From assembly GCF_030164425.1 (NCBI RefSeq), contig NZ_JASNJD010000012.1:1-64000 (forward strand): 64,000 bases of DNA. Direction: 5' to 3'. Every line of letters begins with the position of its first letter. Position 1 is the first letter of the stretch. The DNA is from Pseudodonghicola flavimaris. Lineage in GTDB: Bacteria > Pseudomonadota > Alphaproteobacteria > Rhodobacterales > Rhodobacteraceae. This document shows, piece by piece, positions 27,296-35,909 of the stretch. Made by a program: the position numbers and the translations under genes. The notes under the pieces were generated by a model that did no database searches, was not told the DNA's origin, and saw nothing but the letters and a program-made list of their open reading frames with translations.

Positions 27296-28222
27296 ATGAC
27301 CCAGACCACCTGCATTCTGATTGGCGCCCCGCTCGACTGCGGCAAGCGTCGCCCCGGCTGCCTGATGGGGCCCGACGCCCTGCGCACCGCCGGTCTGGCC
27401 GCCGCGCTCGGCGAGCTCGGCCACCGGGTCGAGGATCGCGGCAACCTGCGCCCCGACGCCTTCGCCCCCGACGATCCCGGTGCCCGTCTCTACCGTCGCA
27501 ACGAAACCATCGCCTGGACCGAGCTTCTGCGCCGCGAGGCCCGCGCCGCCATGGCCGAGGGGCTGCCGATCTTCCTCGGCGGCGATCATGCCCTCTCGCT
27601 CGGCAGCGTGACCGGGGTGGCGGACCATGCGGCGGCGGTCGGGCGGCCGCAATTCGTGCTCTGGCTCGATGCGCACAGCGACATTCACACGCCACGCACC
27701 AGCGACAGCGGCAATCTCCACGGCACCCCGATCGGCTATGTCACCGGGCGGCCGGATTTCGATGGCTTTCCGCCGGTGACCGCCCCTGTCCCGCCCGAGA
27801 ATGTCTGCCTGATCGGCCTGCGGTCGGTCGACCCGGCGGAGCGGCAGGCGCTGGAACAGAGCCCGATCCGCCGTCACGACATGCGCGATATCGACGAGAA
27901 CGGCATCGCCCGCGGGCTGGCCGCGTTTCTGGAACAGGTGGCCGCGCAGAACGGCATGCTGCATGTCTCGCTCGACGTCGATTTCCTCGATCCGGCGGTC
28001 GCCCCGGCGGTGGGCACCACCGTGCCCGGCGGCGCCACCGTGCGCGAGGGCCATCTGGCGATGGAGATGATCTGCGACAGCGGGCTGATGACCTCGCTCG
28101 ATCTGGTCGAGCTCAACCCCTTCCTCGACGAACGCGGCCGCACCGCGCATCTGCTGGTGGAGCTGACCGCCTCGGCGCTGGGACGGCGGGTGTTCGACCG
28201 ACCGACCCGCGCCTATGGCTGA
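27296..28222 (+). CDS. rocF: arginase (ureohydrolase family)
   Basis: A 308-residue ureohydrolase that hydrolyses L-arginine to ornithine and urea with a binuclear manganese centre. The metal-ligand segments are GGDHALSLGS, LWLDAHSDIHTP and HVSLDVDFLDPAVAPAV, and VELNPFLDERGRTAHL closes the active site. Length and the TSDSGNLHGTPIGYV loop fit arginase rather than agmatinase. The start is ATG at 27296 with GGAG eight bases upstream. The divergent Lrp-type regulator supports an amino-acid catabolic role. Two hairpins follow the stop. Confidence 0.92.
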   Translation: MTQTTCILIGAPLDCGKRRPGCLMGPDALRTAGLAAALGELGHRVEDRGNLRPDAFAPDDPGARLYRRNETIAWTELLRREARAAMAEGLPIFLGGDHALSLGSVTGVADHAAAVGRPQFVLWLDAHSDIHTPRTSDSGNLHGTPIGYVTGRPDFDGFPPVTAPVPPENVCLIGLRSVDPAERQALEQSPIRRHDMRDIDENGIARGLAAFLEQVAAQNGMLHVSLDVDFLDPAVAPAVGTTVPGGATVREGHLAMEMICDSGLMTSLDLVELNPFLDERGRTAHLLVELTASALGRRVFDRPTRAYG

Positions 28223-28227
28223 CCCCG

Positions 28228-28278
28228 CAGCGCGCCGGCAACTACCGGCGCGCTGACAGGGCATCAAGGCCCTGTCAG
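28228..28278 (+). terminator. two tandem hairpins after arginase
   Basis: The first stem is 11 bases (CAGCGCGCCGG / CCGGCGCGCTG, 28228-28255, 6-base loop). The second is 10 bases (CTGACAGGGC / GCCCTGTCAG, 28253-28278, 6-base loop) and shares three bases with the first. No U tract follows, so termination is probable but not certain. Confidence 0.6.
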
Positions 28279-29164
28279 ATCGTGCAGCCAGACCGATCCC
28301 AACCGGACCGTGCCGTCAGCCCTCAGGGGACATCCAAACAGGAGATTTCATTATCAGGAACAGGAGTTCGCCCTGACTGTGCCCCCGGTTTTCGAACGCA
28401 CATTTTTCAGATATTGCCGCGCGCTGCCTGCGCTCAGGCCAAGCTTTGCCGCTACAGCAAAGATCGAAGCTCCCGCGACCATCCCCATCATCATCCCCAT
28501 CACGAAGAGAGGCGTCGCAAAGAAACAGAACGCCCCGCCCCCGGACCGATCCTTCTGACCACTCCCCGCAGGCGAAAGAATGTGGTAACGTGAACTGGAA
28601 AGAGGTCACGCCATGCATTCGAGCCCATCCGTCAATCTCAGGAGGGGGCCGCGATTTCCAGTGACCCCTGTTTTGACATCGCTCGAAGCCTTGTTTCCAG
28701 GGCAGCCCACCAACGGTTTGCAAACGCATGACGGTGCCCCCTGTGCGAAAGGACCTGCCCGCGTCGCAGGGGCAAGCCGCACTGAGAGGATGGTTCGCCC
28801 TGGCAGCGGCTCCCACCTTTGGCCGGTGAAGAGATCCGGCACAGTCCTTTGTCTTCTTCTGGGTTGTCATCTTCCGGGCATATCGGCCGGTGAAGTCGGA
28901 GGCGTCACGCGATCACGCGCCGCACCAGCTGTGAAGCCGGGGAGGGAAGACCGTCGGCCCGGGCGTCGCCCGGCCGCGCACCTCGCCCCGCGCCTGAAGG
29001 CGATGCGCCTCCCGGACGCCATCCATGCCTCAGCGGTGCCGGGCCGGGGGGTTGGATCATGGACGCGGCCGCTTTGGATATGTGCAATGAGCCCTGAAGG
29101 GGCAGAGCGTCAATTGACCACGCCTCCATGAAGAACAGCCGACGCAACTGAAAGGATCGGAATC
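28279..29164. other. 886-base interval with no intact gene
   Basis: No convincing gene lies here. On the minus strand, the frame ending at 28354 contains AAKLGLSAGSARQYLKNVRS, then KTGG, which looks like the DNA-recognition helices of a LuxR-type regulator that has lost the rest of its sequence. This is a weak match judged by eye. Other open frames (for example 28613-29131 plus, 28316-28870 minus) have no family signature. The segment before 29165 carries an AAAGGATCGG ribosome site for the next gene. Confidence 0.45.
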
Positions 29165-30550
29165 ATGACACAGGACACGCGCCCGACGCTCCGTTTCCTG
29201 GGCGCGGCCGGAACAGTAACCGGCTCGCGCTATCTGATCAGAATCGGGGAGCGCCGCATTCTGATCGATTGCGGACTGTTCCAGGGCTTCAAGACGCTGC
29301 GAGACCGCAACCGCAAGCCATTCCCCGTCCGTCCTTCGACGATCGACACCGTCCTTCTGACCCATGCGCATCTCGATCATTCGGGCTATCTGCCCGCGCT
29401 GATCCGGGGCGGCTATCGGAGCAAAGTCTATTGCACCGAGGCCACGGCAGAGCTCTGTGGGCTGATCCTGCCCGACAGCGGCCATATCCAGGAAGAGGAA
29501 GCACGTTTCGCCCGGAAACACGGGTTCTCCAAACACAAGAACCCCGTGCCCCTCTACACGGTCGCCGATGCGGAAGCCGCGCTCACCCGGATGCACCCGG
29601 TCCCCTTCGAAGAAAAGATCAACCTTGGTGACGGCATCTGGGCAGAGTTCATCCCGGCGGGGCATCTTCTCGGCGCGGCGCAAATCCGGGTCAGCCTGCC
29701 GGGAACGACGATCCTGTTCAGCGGCGACCTGGGCCGGCAGAACGACGCGCTGATGCGACCGCCGCAGCCGTTCTCCGGCGCCGACGTACTTGTCTGTGAA
29801 TCCACCTATGGCAATCGCAACCACGCCAAAATCGACGCGGAAGAGGAGCTTCGGCCGATCCTGACGCGAGTGTTCGCGCGGGGCGGAACGGTGCTCATCC
29901 CCTCATTCGCGGTCGGGCGGGCGCAGGGCCTCATGTACCACATCGCCCGGCTGCAAAATCGCGGCGACATCCCCTATGTGCCGGTCTATCTCAACTCGCC
30001 CATGGCGATCGACGCGACCGAGATCTATCACAACCATCATGAAGAACATCACGTTTCCCGCGAGGATTGCCTCGCGATGTTCAGGATCGCCAAACGGGTC
30101 AATTCGGTCGAGGAATCGAAACAGCTGAACACCCAGCGCGGCCCGATGATCATCATCTCGGCGAGCGGAATGCTGACCGGAGGGCGGATCCTGCATCATA
30201 TCGCCAGCTTTGGCGGAGACCCGCGCAACGCGATCCTGCTGTCCGGGTTCCAGGCCGGAGGCACCCGCGGGGCGGCGCTCGCCGACGGCGCGGAGAGCCT
30301 GCGCATGTTCGGGCGCGATTTCCCGATCAGGGCCGAGGTGGTCCAACTCAAAGCCTTCTCGGGCCACGCCGACGCGGAAGAGCTGCTGGCCTGGATGCGC
30401 GCCTCCGACCGCGCGCCGCGCATGACCTATGTAACCCACGGAGAACCCTCGGCCTCCGACCGGCTGCGCTGGCGCATCGAACATGAACTGGGCTGGCCGG
30501 CCCGCGCCCCCGAGCATCTTGAAACGATCCGGCTGGACCGTCCGAAATGA
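29165..30550 (+). CDS. MBL-fold beta-CASP RNA metallo-hydrolase (KARP/YSH1-like)
   Basis: A 461-residue two-zinc hydrolase. The metallo-beta-lactamase domain has LTHAHLDHSGYLP, IPAGHLLGAAQ and LFSGDLGRQND. The beta-CASP domain is inserted (LVCESTYGNRNHAKIDAEEE onward), and the RNA-specificity motif is near the C terminus (KAFSGHADAEELLAWMR and YVTHGEPSASDRLR). Such proteins cut or degrade RNA from the 5' or 3' end. The N terminus RFLGAAGTVTGSRYLIRIG is the typical opening. ATG at 29165. It overlaps the next gene as ATGA, so the two are co-translated, which suggests its products feed the phosphorylase. Confidence 0.92.
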   Translation: MTQDTRPTLRFLGAAGTVTGSRYLIRIGERRILIDCGLFQGFKTLRDRNRKPFPVRPSTIDTVLLTHAHLDHSGYLPALIRGGYRSKVYCTEATAELCGLILPDSGHIQEEEARFARKHGFSKHKNPVPLYTVADAEAALTRMHPVPFEEKINLGDGIWAEFIPAGHLLGAAQIRVSLPGTTILFSGDLGRQNDALMRPPQPFSGADVLVCESTYGNRNHAKIDAEEELRPILTRVFARGGTVLIPSFAVGRAQGLMYHIARLQNRGDIPYVPVYLNSPMAIDATEIYHNHHEEHHVSREDCLAMFRIAKRVNSVEESKQLNTQRGPMIIISASGMLTGGRILHHIASFGGDPRNAILLSGFQAGGTRGAALADGAESLRMFGRDFPIRAEVVQLKAFSGHADAEELLAWMRASDRAPRMTYVTHGEPSASDRLRWRIEHELGWPARAPEHLETIRLDRPK

Positions 30551-32064
30551 TCGAAATCGACAATACGCTCTCCCTCTCCCGCGCCGGGATCGACACCTAC
30601 CGGCAACCCGTGGTCTTCATGCGCGAAGACTGCCACGTCTGCCGTGCCGAGGGGTTCGCGGCCCTGACCCGGATCGAGGTGACGCTTGGCGACAGGTCGG
30701 TCATTGCCACGCTCAACGTGCTGACCGAGGGCGACTGGCTTCCCGAGGATACGGCCGCCCTGTCGGAAGAAGCCTGGTCGGTCCTGAACCCCGAACCCGG
30801 CGACCGCGCCAGCTTCACCCACCCGGAGCCGCCGGCCTCCGTCTCGGCCATCCGCGCCAAGGTCTATGGCGATGCCCTTGAGCAGGACCAGTTCGACGCG
30901 ATCATTCGCGATGTCCTGGACCGGCGCCTCTCCGATCTCGACCTGGCCGCCTTCATCACCGCCTGCGCGGGCGACCGGCTTTCCATTCCCGAAACCATCG
31001 CCCTGACCCGATCCATGCAGGCAGCGGGCACAACGCTGGATTGGGGTAGCACCGCGATCTACGACAAACATTGCGTCGGCGGGCTTCCCGGCAACCGCAC
31101 CACGCCGATCGTCGTTTCGATTGTTGCAGCGGCCGGTCTCATGATCCCCAAGACCTCGTCGCGGGCGATCACCTCGCCCGCGGGCACCGCCGACACGATG
31201 GAGGTTATGGCGCCGGTTTCGCTCGACGCCGCCACGCTGCGACGCGTCGTCGAAGCCGAGTGCGGCTGCATTGCCTGGGGCGGCAACCTAGCCCTCAGCC
31301 CGGCGGACGACGTTCTGATCCGGATCGAACGACCGCTCGACTTCGACAGCGACGGGCAGCTGGTGGCGAGCGTGTTGTCGAAGAAGGCAGCGGTCGGGGC
31401 AAAGCGCGTCCTGATCGATGTACCCGTCGGGCCGACGGCCAAGGTACGCTCGGCGGAAACGGCCAGGGCCCTGGAACAGCGGCTCTGCGCCGTTGGCGAC
31501 GCGATCGGCCTGACACTCTCGATTCATCAAAGCGACGGCACCGCGCCGGTCGGGCGGGGGATCGGGCCGGCGCTCGAGGCCCAGGATGTCCTGGCGGTGC
31601 TGCGCCGCGACGAAGGCGCCCCTGCCGATCTGCGCGACCGGGCGCTCGACCTTGCCGGCGCGCTGCTGGACCTTGCTCCCGAGACGCGGGAAGCCGGTGG
31701 ACGCGCCGCGGCAGCGCGGTTGCTCGACAGCGGCCGCGCCGAGGCAAAGTTCATGGCGATCTGCGAGGCGCAGGGCGGGTTCAGCGAGCCGGGCGAGGCG
31801 CGGTATCACGCGGTGGTCACCTCCCGCGCGGCGGGACGCCTCGCCGCGATGGACAATCGCCGCATCGCCCGCACCGCGAAACTCGCGGGAGCGCCACGGC
31901 AAAAACTCGCCGGGCTGCGCCTTCTGGCCCGGGTCGGCGACCGGATCGATATCGGCAGGCCGCTGTTCGAGATCCACGCGGAGACCCTGGGAGAACTGGA
32001 ATACGCCCGGTCCTATGCCGAGGCGCAATGCGGCCTCTGCACGATCGAAGAGGACCGCGAATGA
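30547..32064 (+). CDS. AMP/thymidine phosphorylase family enzyme (archaeal AMP phosphorylase type)
   Basis: A 505-residue pyrimidine-nucleoside-phosphorylase-fold protein with the extra N-terminal domain of archaeal AMP phosphorylase. The phosphate/substrate region reads STAIYDKHCVGGLPGNRTTP, VAAAGLMIPKTSSRAITSPA and GTADTMEVMAPV. The C-terminal domain ends ARVGDRIDIGRPLFEIHAET. AMP phosphorylase converts a nucleoside monophosphate plus phosphate to base plus ribose-1,5-bisphosphate; thymidine phosphorylase activity is the alternative. It lies between an RNA hydrolase and a PRPP synthetase-like gene, overlapping both. Substrate is inference from family and context. Confidence 0.83.
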   Translation: MIEIDNTLSLSRAGIDTYRQPVVFMREDCHVCRAEGFAALTRIEVTLGDRSVIATLNVLTEGDWLPEDTAALSEEAWSVLNPEPGDRASFTHPEPPASVSAIRAKVYGDALEQDQFDAIIRDVLDRRLSDLDLAAFITACAGDRLSIPETIALTRSMQAAGTTLDWGSTAIYDKHCVGGLPGNRTTPIVVSIVAAAGLMIPKTSSRAITSPAGTADTMEVMAPVSLDAATLRRVVEAECGCIAWGGNLALSPADDVLIRIERPLDFDSDGQLVASVLSKKAAVGAKRVLIDVPVGPTAKVRSAETARALEQRLCAVGDAIGLTLSIHQSDGTAPVGRGIGPALEAQDVLAVLRRDEGAPADLRDRALDLAGALLDLAPETREAGGRAAAARLLDSGRAEAKFMAICEAQGGFSEPGEARYHAVVTSRAAGRLAAMDNRRIARTAKLAGAPRQKLAGLRLLARVGDRIDIGRPLFEIHAETLGELEYARSYAEAQCGLCTIEEDRE

Positions 32065-32939
32065 AGATCATCGCCCCCTTCCCCGGGATGGAGCCGCTAG
32101 CGCGAAACATGGCCGCCGTCTCCGGCGCGGAAATCCATCCGGTCGCGCTGCACAGCTTCCCAGACGGAGAAACGCGCGTGACCCTCGGCGGCGATCCAGC
32201 GGGACGTGAGATCGCCTTTCTCGCCACCCTGCGCGATCCGGACCGGCTGGCCCTGCCCCTGCGTTTCGCTGCTCTTACGGCGCGTGAGCTGGGGGCCACG
32301 CGCATCGGACTCGTCGCGCCCTATCTCGGCTATATGCGGCAGGACAAGCGGTTCCACCCCCGCGAGGCCGTGAGCGCACCGATCTTTGCGGGATTTCTGG
32401 ACGCGTGCTTCGACTGGCTGGTGACCGCCGACCCCCACCTGCATCGCACCCCGAGCCTTTCAGCACTGTTCAACATCCCCGCACACCGTGTCGCCACCGC
32501 TCCGCTGCTGGCCGACTGGATTGCGGCAACCGTTCCCGACGCTGTGCTCCTGGGGCCCGACCGCGAAAGCCGGCAATGGGTGGCCGAGGTCGCAAGGCTA
32601 TCGGGGCGCCCCTATGACGTGCTGACCAAACACCGGTCCGGGGATCGCCAGGTCGAGATCAGCCTGCCCGACCCTTCCGTTCTCCGACAGGGGACGCCAG
32701 TGATCCTCGATGATATCGCCTCCTCCGGACGCACGCTGATCCGAACGCTCGAACACCTCGGGCGGATCGGTGCCCCGCCTGCGACCTGCGTGGTTATCCA
32801 TGCGGTCTTCGCACCCGGCGCCGAAGAGGCCATTCGCAGGGCGGGAGCCAGGCGGATCGTCAGCACCGACACCATTCCCCACCCGACAAACGCGATCGGC
32901 GTCGGCGCATTATTGGCGGCAGCGATGAAAAGCAGCTGA
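32061..32939 (+). CDS. ribose-phosphate pyrophosphokinase-like protein (Prs family)
   Basis: A 292-residue tandem phosphoribosyltransferase-fold protein. The PRPP-binding loop is VILDDIASSGRTLI, the conserved ATADPHLHRTPSLSALFNI-type segment appears as VTADPHLHRTPSLSALFNI, and the family N terminus with its FPDGETRVTL motif is present. It is shorter than the housekeeping bacterial enzyme and its DPHLH form is closer to archaeal Prs. It would make PRPP from ribose-5-phosphate and ATP, or handle a ribose bisphosphate, in concert with the phosphorylase. ATG at 32061 overlaps the previous stop (ATGA), so the start is secure. Confidence 0.85.
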   Translation: MKIIAPFPGMEPLARNMAAVSGAEIHPVALHSFPDGETRVTLGGDPAGREIAFLATLRDPDRLALPLRFAALTARELGATRIGLVAPYLGYMRQDKRFHPREAVSAPIFAGFLDACFDWLVTADPHLHRTPSLSALFNIPAHRVATAPLLADWIAATVPDAVLLGPDRESRQWVAEVARLSGRPYDVLTKHRSGDRQVEISLPDPSVLRQGTPVILDDIASSGRTLIRTLEHLGRIGAPPATCVVIHAVFAPGAEEAIRRAGARRIVSTDTIPHPTNAIGVGALLAAAMKSS

Positions 32940-32959
32940 CCACGCCGCCTGCCCCCCAG

Positions 32960-32977
32960 CCCCGGCAATCACCGGGG
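32960..32977 (+). terminator. short GC hairpin after the Prs-like gene
   Basis: A 6-base stem (CCCCGG / CCGGGG) with a 6-base loop begins 21 bases after the stop of the Prs-like gene. There is no clear U tract, so it is only a possible terminator. Confidence 0.35.
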
Positions 32978-33002
32978 TGGGCGGCCCCGGCTGAGGCTGT
33001 TT

Positions 33003-33212
33003 GATACGATTTTCACAGACATCTCACCCAAGAACCATGGCCAGCGCTCGGACAACCTGCCCGGTGATCTGTCCCTTGCCGAGATCGCCAATCACATGGG
33101 CTGGTCCGTCCGCTATGCGGCGAACCTGATCGAGCATTGCGCCCGCGTCTCGCCCGACGAAACCGACGCGGTTCTGGTCAAGCTGGCCCAAGCGAAAGGG
33201 GGTGTAGCATGA
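33003..33212 (+). pseudogene. C-terminal remnant of a tyrosine recombinase next to tRNA-Cys
   Basis: The frame DTIFTDISPKNHGQRSDNLP, then GDLSLAEIANHMGWSVRYAA and NLIEHCARVSPDETDAVLVK, ends LAQAKGGVA at the TGA of 33212. It looks like the final part of a phage-type integrase of the alphaproteobacterial group. No start codon or catalytic N-terminal part precedes it. It ends 75 bases before the 3' end of the tRNA-Cys gene and points towards it. This is the usual position of an integrase left after loss of an element. The 5' limit is approximate. Confidence 0.6.
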
Positions 33213-33286
33213 ACAAAACTGTAAACGCCCCTGTAAACGGGGCAGCCCGCGCAAGCACGGTGGACACGCAAGTGATTGAAAATAAA

Positions 33287-33360
33287 TGGAGGCGAGTACC
33301 GGAATCGAACCGGTGTACACGGATTTGCAATCCGCTGCGTCACCACTCCGCCAACTCGCC
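33287..33360 (-). tRNA. tRNA-Cys(GCA)
   Basis: Minus strand, 74 bases including encoded CCA. It begins GGCGAGTTGGCGGAGTGG, the anticodon loop is ATTGCAAAT (anticodon GCA), and it ends ACCGGTTCGAATCCGGTACT followed by CGCCTCCA. The acceptor stem GGCGAGT / ACTCGCC is perfect and the discriminator base is U, as required for cysteine tRNA. Confidence 0.97.
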
Positions 33361-33882
33361 GCCGGGGCAAAAAATGCCATGTGGTGTAGGGCGATATAGC
33401 GGCGGTATGGAGGCACCGCAAGCCTGTTTTCGCGCCTTGTCGTGCGGGCTTCCGTCCCCTGCCCCGGTTTTCCCATCCGTTCCGCCCCGTTGCGGCCGGC
33501 AGCGCGGTCGAGCCCGGCGCATTCAGGGGGCGATGAAGCAGATCACCCGTTGCGCGCGGCAGAGGGCCCAACCCTATCACACTCAGGGAGCGCAGCCGCT
33601 GCGAGGACCTCGGGCACAGGCGCATTGACCGGTGACCTCCGCCGCGTTCTGCGAACCCGTGGCCAGGAGCCTCCGGACCTGGCCTGCCCCGGAAGGGTGA
33701 CGACAATCGCGCCGCGGACCGGGGCCCCGCGGGGGCGACAAGCTCGCAGACCGATTTTAGCCACAGTTCGGAACAGACAGCGGCCCCCGGTGCTGCCCCC
33801 CCCAGGCACGCGCCCGCCTCCCCCAACCATGCGACTTGCCTGATCCGGTGTTCTATGATGCAGTACGCGCGGAGGAGCCAAT
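33361..33882. other. 522-base interval between tRNA-Cys and the acetone-carboxylase regulator
   Basis: No recognisable gene on either strand. The left end (33361-33420) is relatively AT-rich and should hold the tRNA-Cys promoter; the right end must hold the promoter for the regulator, whose ATG at 33883 follows GGAGGAGCCAAT. Several long antisense-style frames here look like high-GC noise. Confidence 0.5.
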
Positions 33883-35718
33883 ATGGCGGAAAGCATCCAG
33901 AAGGAGGACTGGGAGCGGTTCCGTGCGCTTGGAAAGGTACCAAAGAGCATCCGAGAACTGGTTCTCCAGTCCTGGAGAAGGGCGGAGACGAAACGGGATA
34001 TCCTGTCGCTGAAACGCGCACCCCGGGTCACGGCGCGCGAATTGGAAGCGCTGCGCCAGCGCAGTTCGGCGCTGCGCTGTTCGGCCGAGCCAATCCTGAA
34101 CCGCGCCGGCGAGCTGCTGCGCGACACCGGCTCCATCGTGCTGATGTGCGACCCGGAGGGGGTGGTGCTGGATGCCGACGGCGACCGCACGGTGCTGGAA
34201 CGGGCCAGTGAAAACCACCTCTATCTCGGCGGGCGCTGGAACGAGGAGGCCATCGGCACCAATGCCATCGGCACCGCGCTGCATCTGAAACGGCCGGTCC
34301 AGATCAGCGGCGTCGAGCATTTCTGCGAGGAGATCCAGCGCTGGTCCTGCGCCGCCACCCCGGTGCTGCACCCCGTCAATGGCATGTTGCTGGGGGTGGT
34401 CGACATCAGCACCCCGGCGGGCACCAACCAGGCCCATGCCGCCCTGATGTCGGCCGCGCTCGCCACCGAGATCGGCGGCGGCCTGCGCGAATCCTATGAG
34501 GAGGAACGGCAGAAGCTGATCGCCCGGCTGCTGTCGGCGCGCCGCTACTGGAGCAACGACGAAGTGCTGCTGTTCGACCGGTTCGGAGACGACATCTATG
34601 CCACCCAGAGGTTTCCGGAGCGGGCGCCGGATTTCGGCGATCTCGATGCCGTGCGGGACCGGTTCCAGCGCCTGCGAGAGGATCCGCCCGTCCATCTCTC
34701 CTCCGATCTGGCCGAAGCGATGCCGATGGCCGAGATCGAGATCGTCGAGGACGGCGGCGAAACCATCGGCGCCATGATCGTCCTGCCGTCGCGACACCGG
34801 CGGCGGCAATTGCCGGGCGATCCGACCCTCGATCTGTCCTGGATCGCGGCTGGCGGCAACGGAATGGAGCAGCTGTGCAAACGGGCGGCGCGGCTGGCCG
34901 CCAGCCCGCTGCCGATCCTGATCGAAGGCGAAACCGGCGTCGGCAAGGAAGTGCTGGCGCGGGCGATCGCGCGGGAAACCCACCGGGGCCAGACTTTCGA
35001 GCTGATCTATTGCGGCGAGCTGACCCCGGACAGCCTGCGCCGGGAGCGCGACGGCGAGGGCCGGATCACCCGCGTGCTGCGCGCCGGCGGGGTGCTGTGC
35101 TTCGATGAACCCTCGGCAGCGCCTGATGAGGTCCAGTCGCTTCTGTTCCAGCTGCTGAAAGGCGAGATCGGCGCCCGCCGCGACAACCATGCGCCCCGGG
35201 TCATCACCCTGTCCGGCTGCAACCTGTCCGCGGCGCTGGAGAACGGGCAGATCCGCTCGGACCTCTTCTTCAAGCTGAACGGCGCCGCCCTGCAGGTGCC
35301 GCCGCTGCGGGACCGGCCGGAAGACGTGCACCGGCTGGCGCGTTTCTTCGCCGAACGGTCGCGGCGCGCCGGCGGCATCCGGTCGCTCCGGTTCACACCG
35401 CAAACCGTCGACCACCTGCAGGCCTATCACTGGCCGGGGAACGTCCGGCAGCTGCGGAACCTGGTCGAGCAGCTGGCCGCCGTCTCGCTCAGCGGCCTGA
35501 TCGAGCTCGGCGATTTGCCGCCGGAGATCTTCGCCCCCTGCGAGGCCCGGACCGAGGCCTCGCTGCGCAGCAGCGAAAAGCAGCGCATCCTCGCTGCCCT
35601 GGCCGCGGCCAACGGCAACCTGACTGAAACCGCCAAGGCCCTCGGCATCGCCCGCTCGACGCTTTACCTCAAGCTCGACGCGCATCGGATCGAACGCCCG
35701 CCGCGCGCCGCCGGCTGA
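33883..35718 (+). CDS. acxR: AcoR/AcxR-type activator: GAF + AAA+ + Fis helix-turn-helix, GAFTGA loop absent
   Basis: A 611-residue enhancer-binding-protein-like regulator, likely controlling the acetone carboxylase operon beginning 191 bases downstream. The GAF sensor is at about residues 65-190 (SIVLMCDPEGVVLDADGDRT, WNEEAIGTNAIGTALHLKRP). The AAA+ domain has Walker A EGETGVGKEV and Walker B AGGVLCFDEPS, and the Fis domain at the C terminus reads TETAKALGIARSTLYLKLDA. Between Walker A and Walker B, only about 45 residues occur where about 70 are normal. The ELFGHxxGAFTGA segment is missing, so contact with sigma-54 is doubtful. Protein length is otherwise like AcoR. The start is ATG at 33883. 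Confidence 0.85.
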   Translation: MAESIQKEDWERFRALGKVPKSIRELVLQSWRRAETKRDILSLKRAPRVTARELEALRQRSSALRCSAEPILNRAGELLRDTGSIVLMCDPEGVVLDADGDRTVLERASENHLYLGGRWNEEAIGTNAIGTALHLKRPVQISGVEHFCEEIQRWSCAATPVLHPVNGMLLGVVDISTPAGTNQAHAALMSAALATEIGGGLRESYEEERQKLIARLLSARRYWSNDEVLLFDRFGDDIYATQRFPERAPDFGDLDAVRDRFQRLREDPPVHLSSDLAEAMPMAEIEIVEDGGETIGAMIVLPSRHRRRQLPGDPTLDLSWIAAGGNGMEQLCKRAARLAASPLPILIEGETGVGKEVLARAIARETHRGQTFELIYCGELTPDSLRRERDGEGRITRVLRAGGVLCFDEPSAAPDEVQSLLFQLLKGEIGARRDNHAPRVITLSGCNLSAALENGQIRSDLFFKLNGAALQVPPLRDRPEDVHRLARFFAERSRRAGGIRSLRFTPQTVDHLQAYHWPGNVRQLRNLVEQLAAVSLSGLIELGDLPPEIFAPCEARTEASLRSSEKQRILAALAAANGNLTETAKALGIARSTLYLKLDAHRIERPPRAAG

Positions 35719-35801
35719 GCCCTCCCGCGCCGCCGCGCCTATCCCCGCCAACAGCCCCGCAGCAGGCCCCCGTCCGGGCAACCGGCTTCGCGTCCGCAGC
35801 A

Positions 35802-35830
35802 TGTCCGACGCGCCGTTCGAAATTCGGACA
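35802..35830. promoter_or_regulatory. palindrome TGTCCGA-N15-TCGGACA upstream of acxA
   Basis: A perfect 7-base inverted repeat with a 15-base spacer lies about 80-108 bases before the acxA start, in the gap between the activator gene and the carboxylase operon. It is the best candidate for the activator's binding site. No TGGC-N8-TGC sigma-54 element is visible between it and acxA. Confidence 0.5.
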
Positions 35831-35909
35831 CCGTCCCCCTGCCCGGCCGGGTCATCCTCTCCTGGCGTGATCGAACACTCACGCATTCACTGACTGGGAG
35901 GATAGGACT

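Noticed and set aside
28316..28870. Minus-strand frame of 184 codons in the gap after arginase
   Set aside because: Protein has no domain signature and low-complexity character; the LuxR-like scrap in the same gap is in a different frame.
28613..29131. Plus-strand frame before the RNA hydrolase
   Set aside because: Arg/Pro/Gly-rich with no recognisable domain and no ribosome site; likely noise of high-GC sequence.
33137..33628. Plus-strand frame running through tRNA-Cys
   Set aside because: It overlaps a certain tRNA and reads out of frame with the integrase remnant, so it is a chance frame.
35719..35909. Sigma-54 promoter before acxA
   Set aside because: I looked for TGGC-N8-TGC on the plus strand and found none. 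This also agrees with the missing GAFTGA loop in the regulator.
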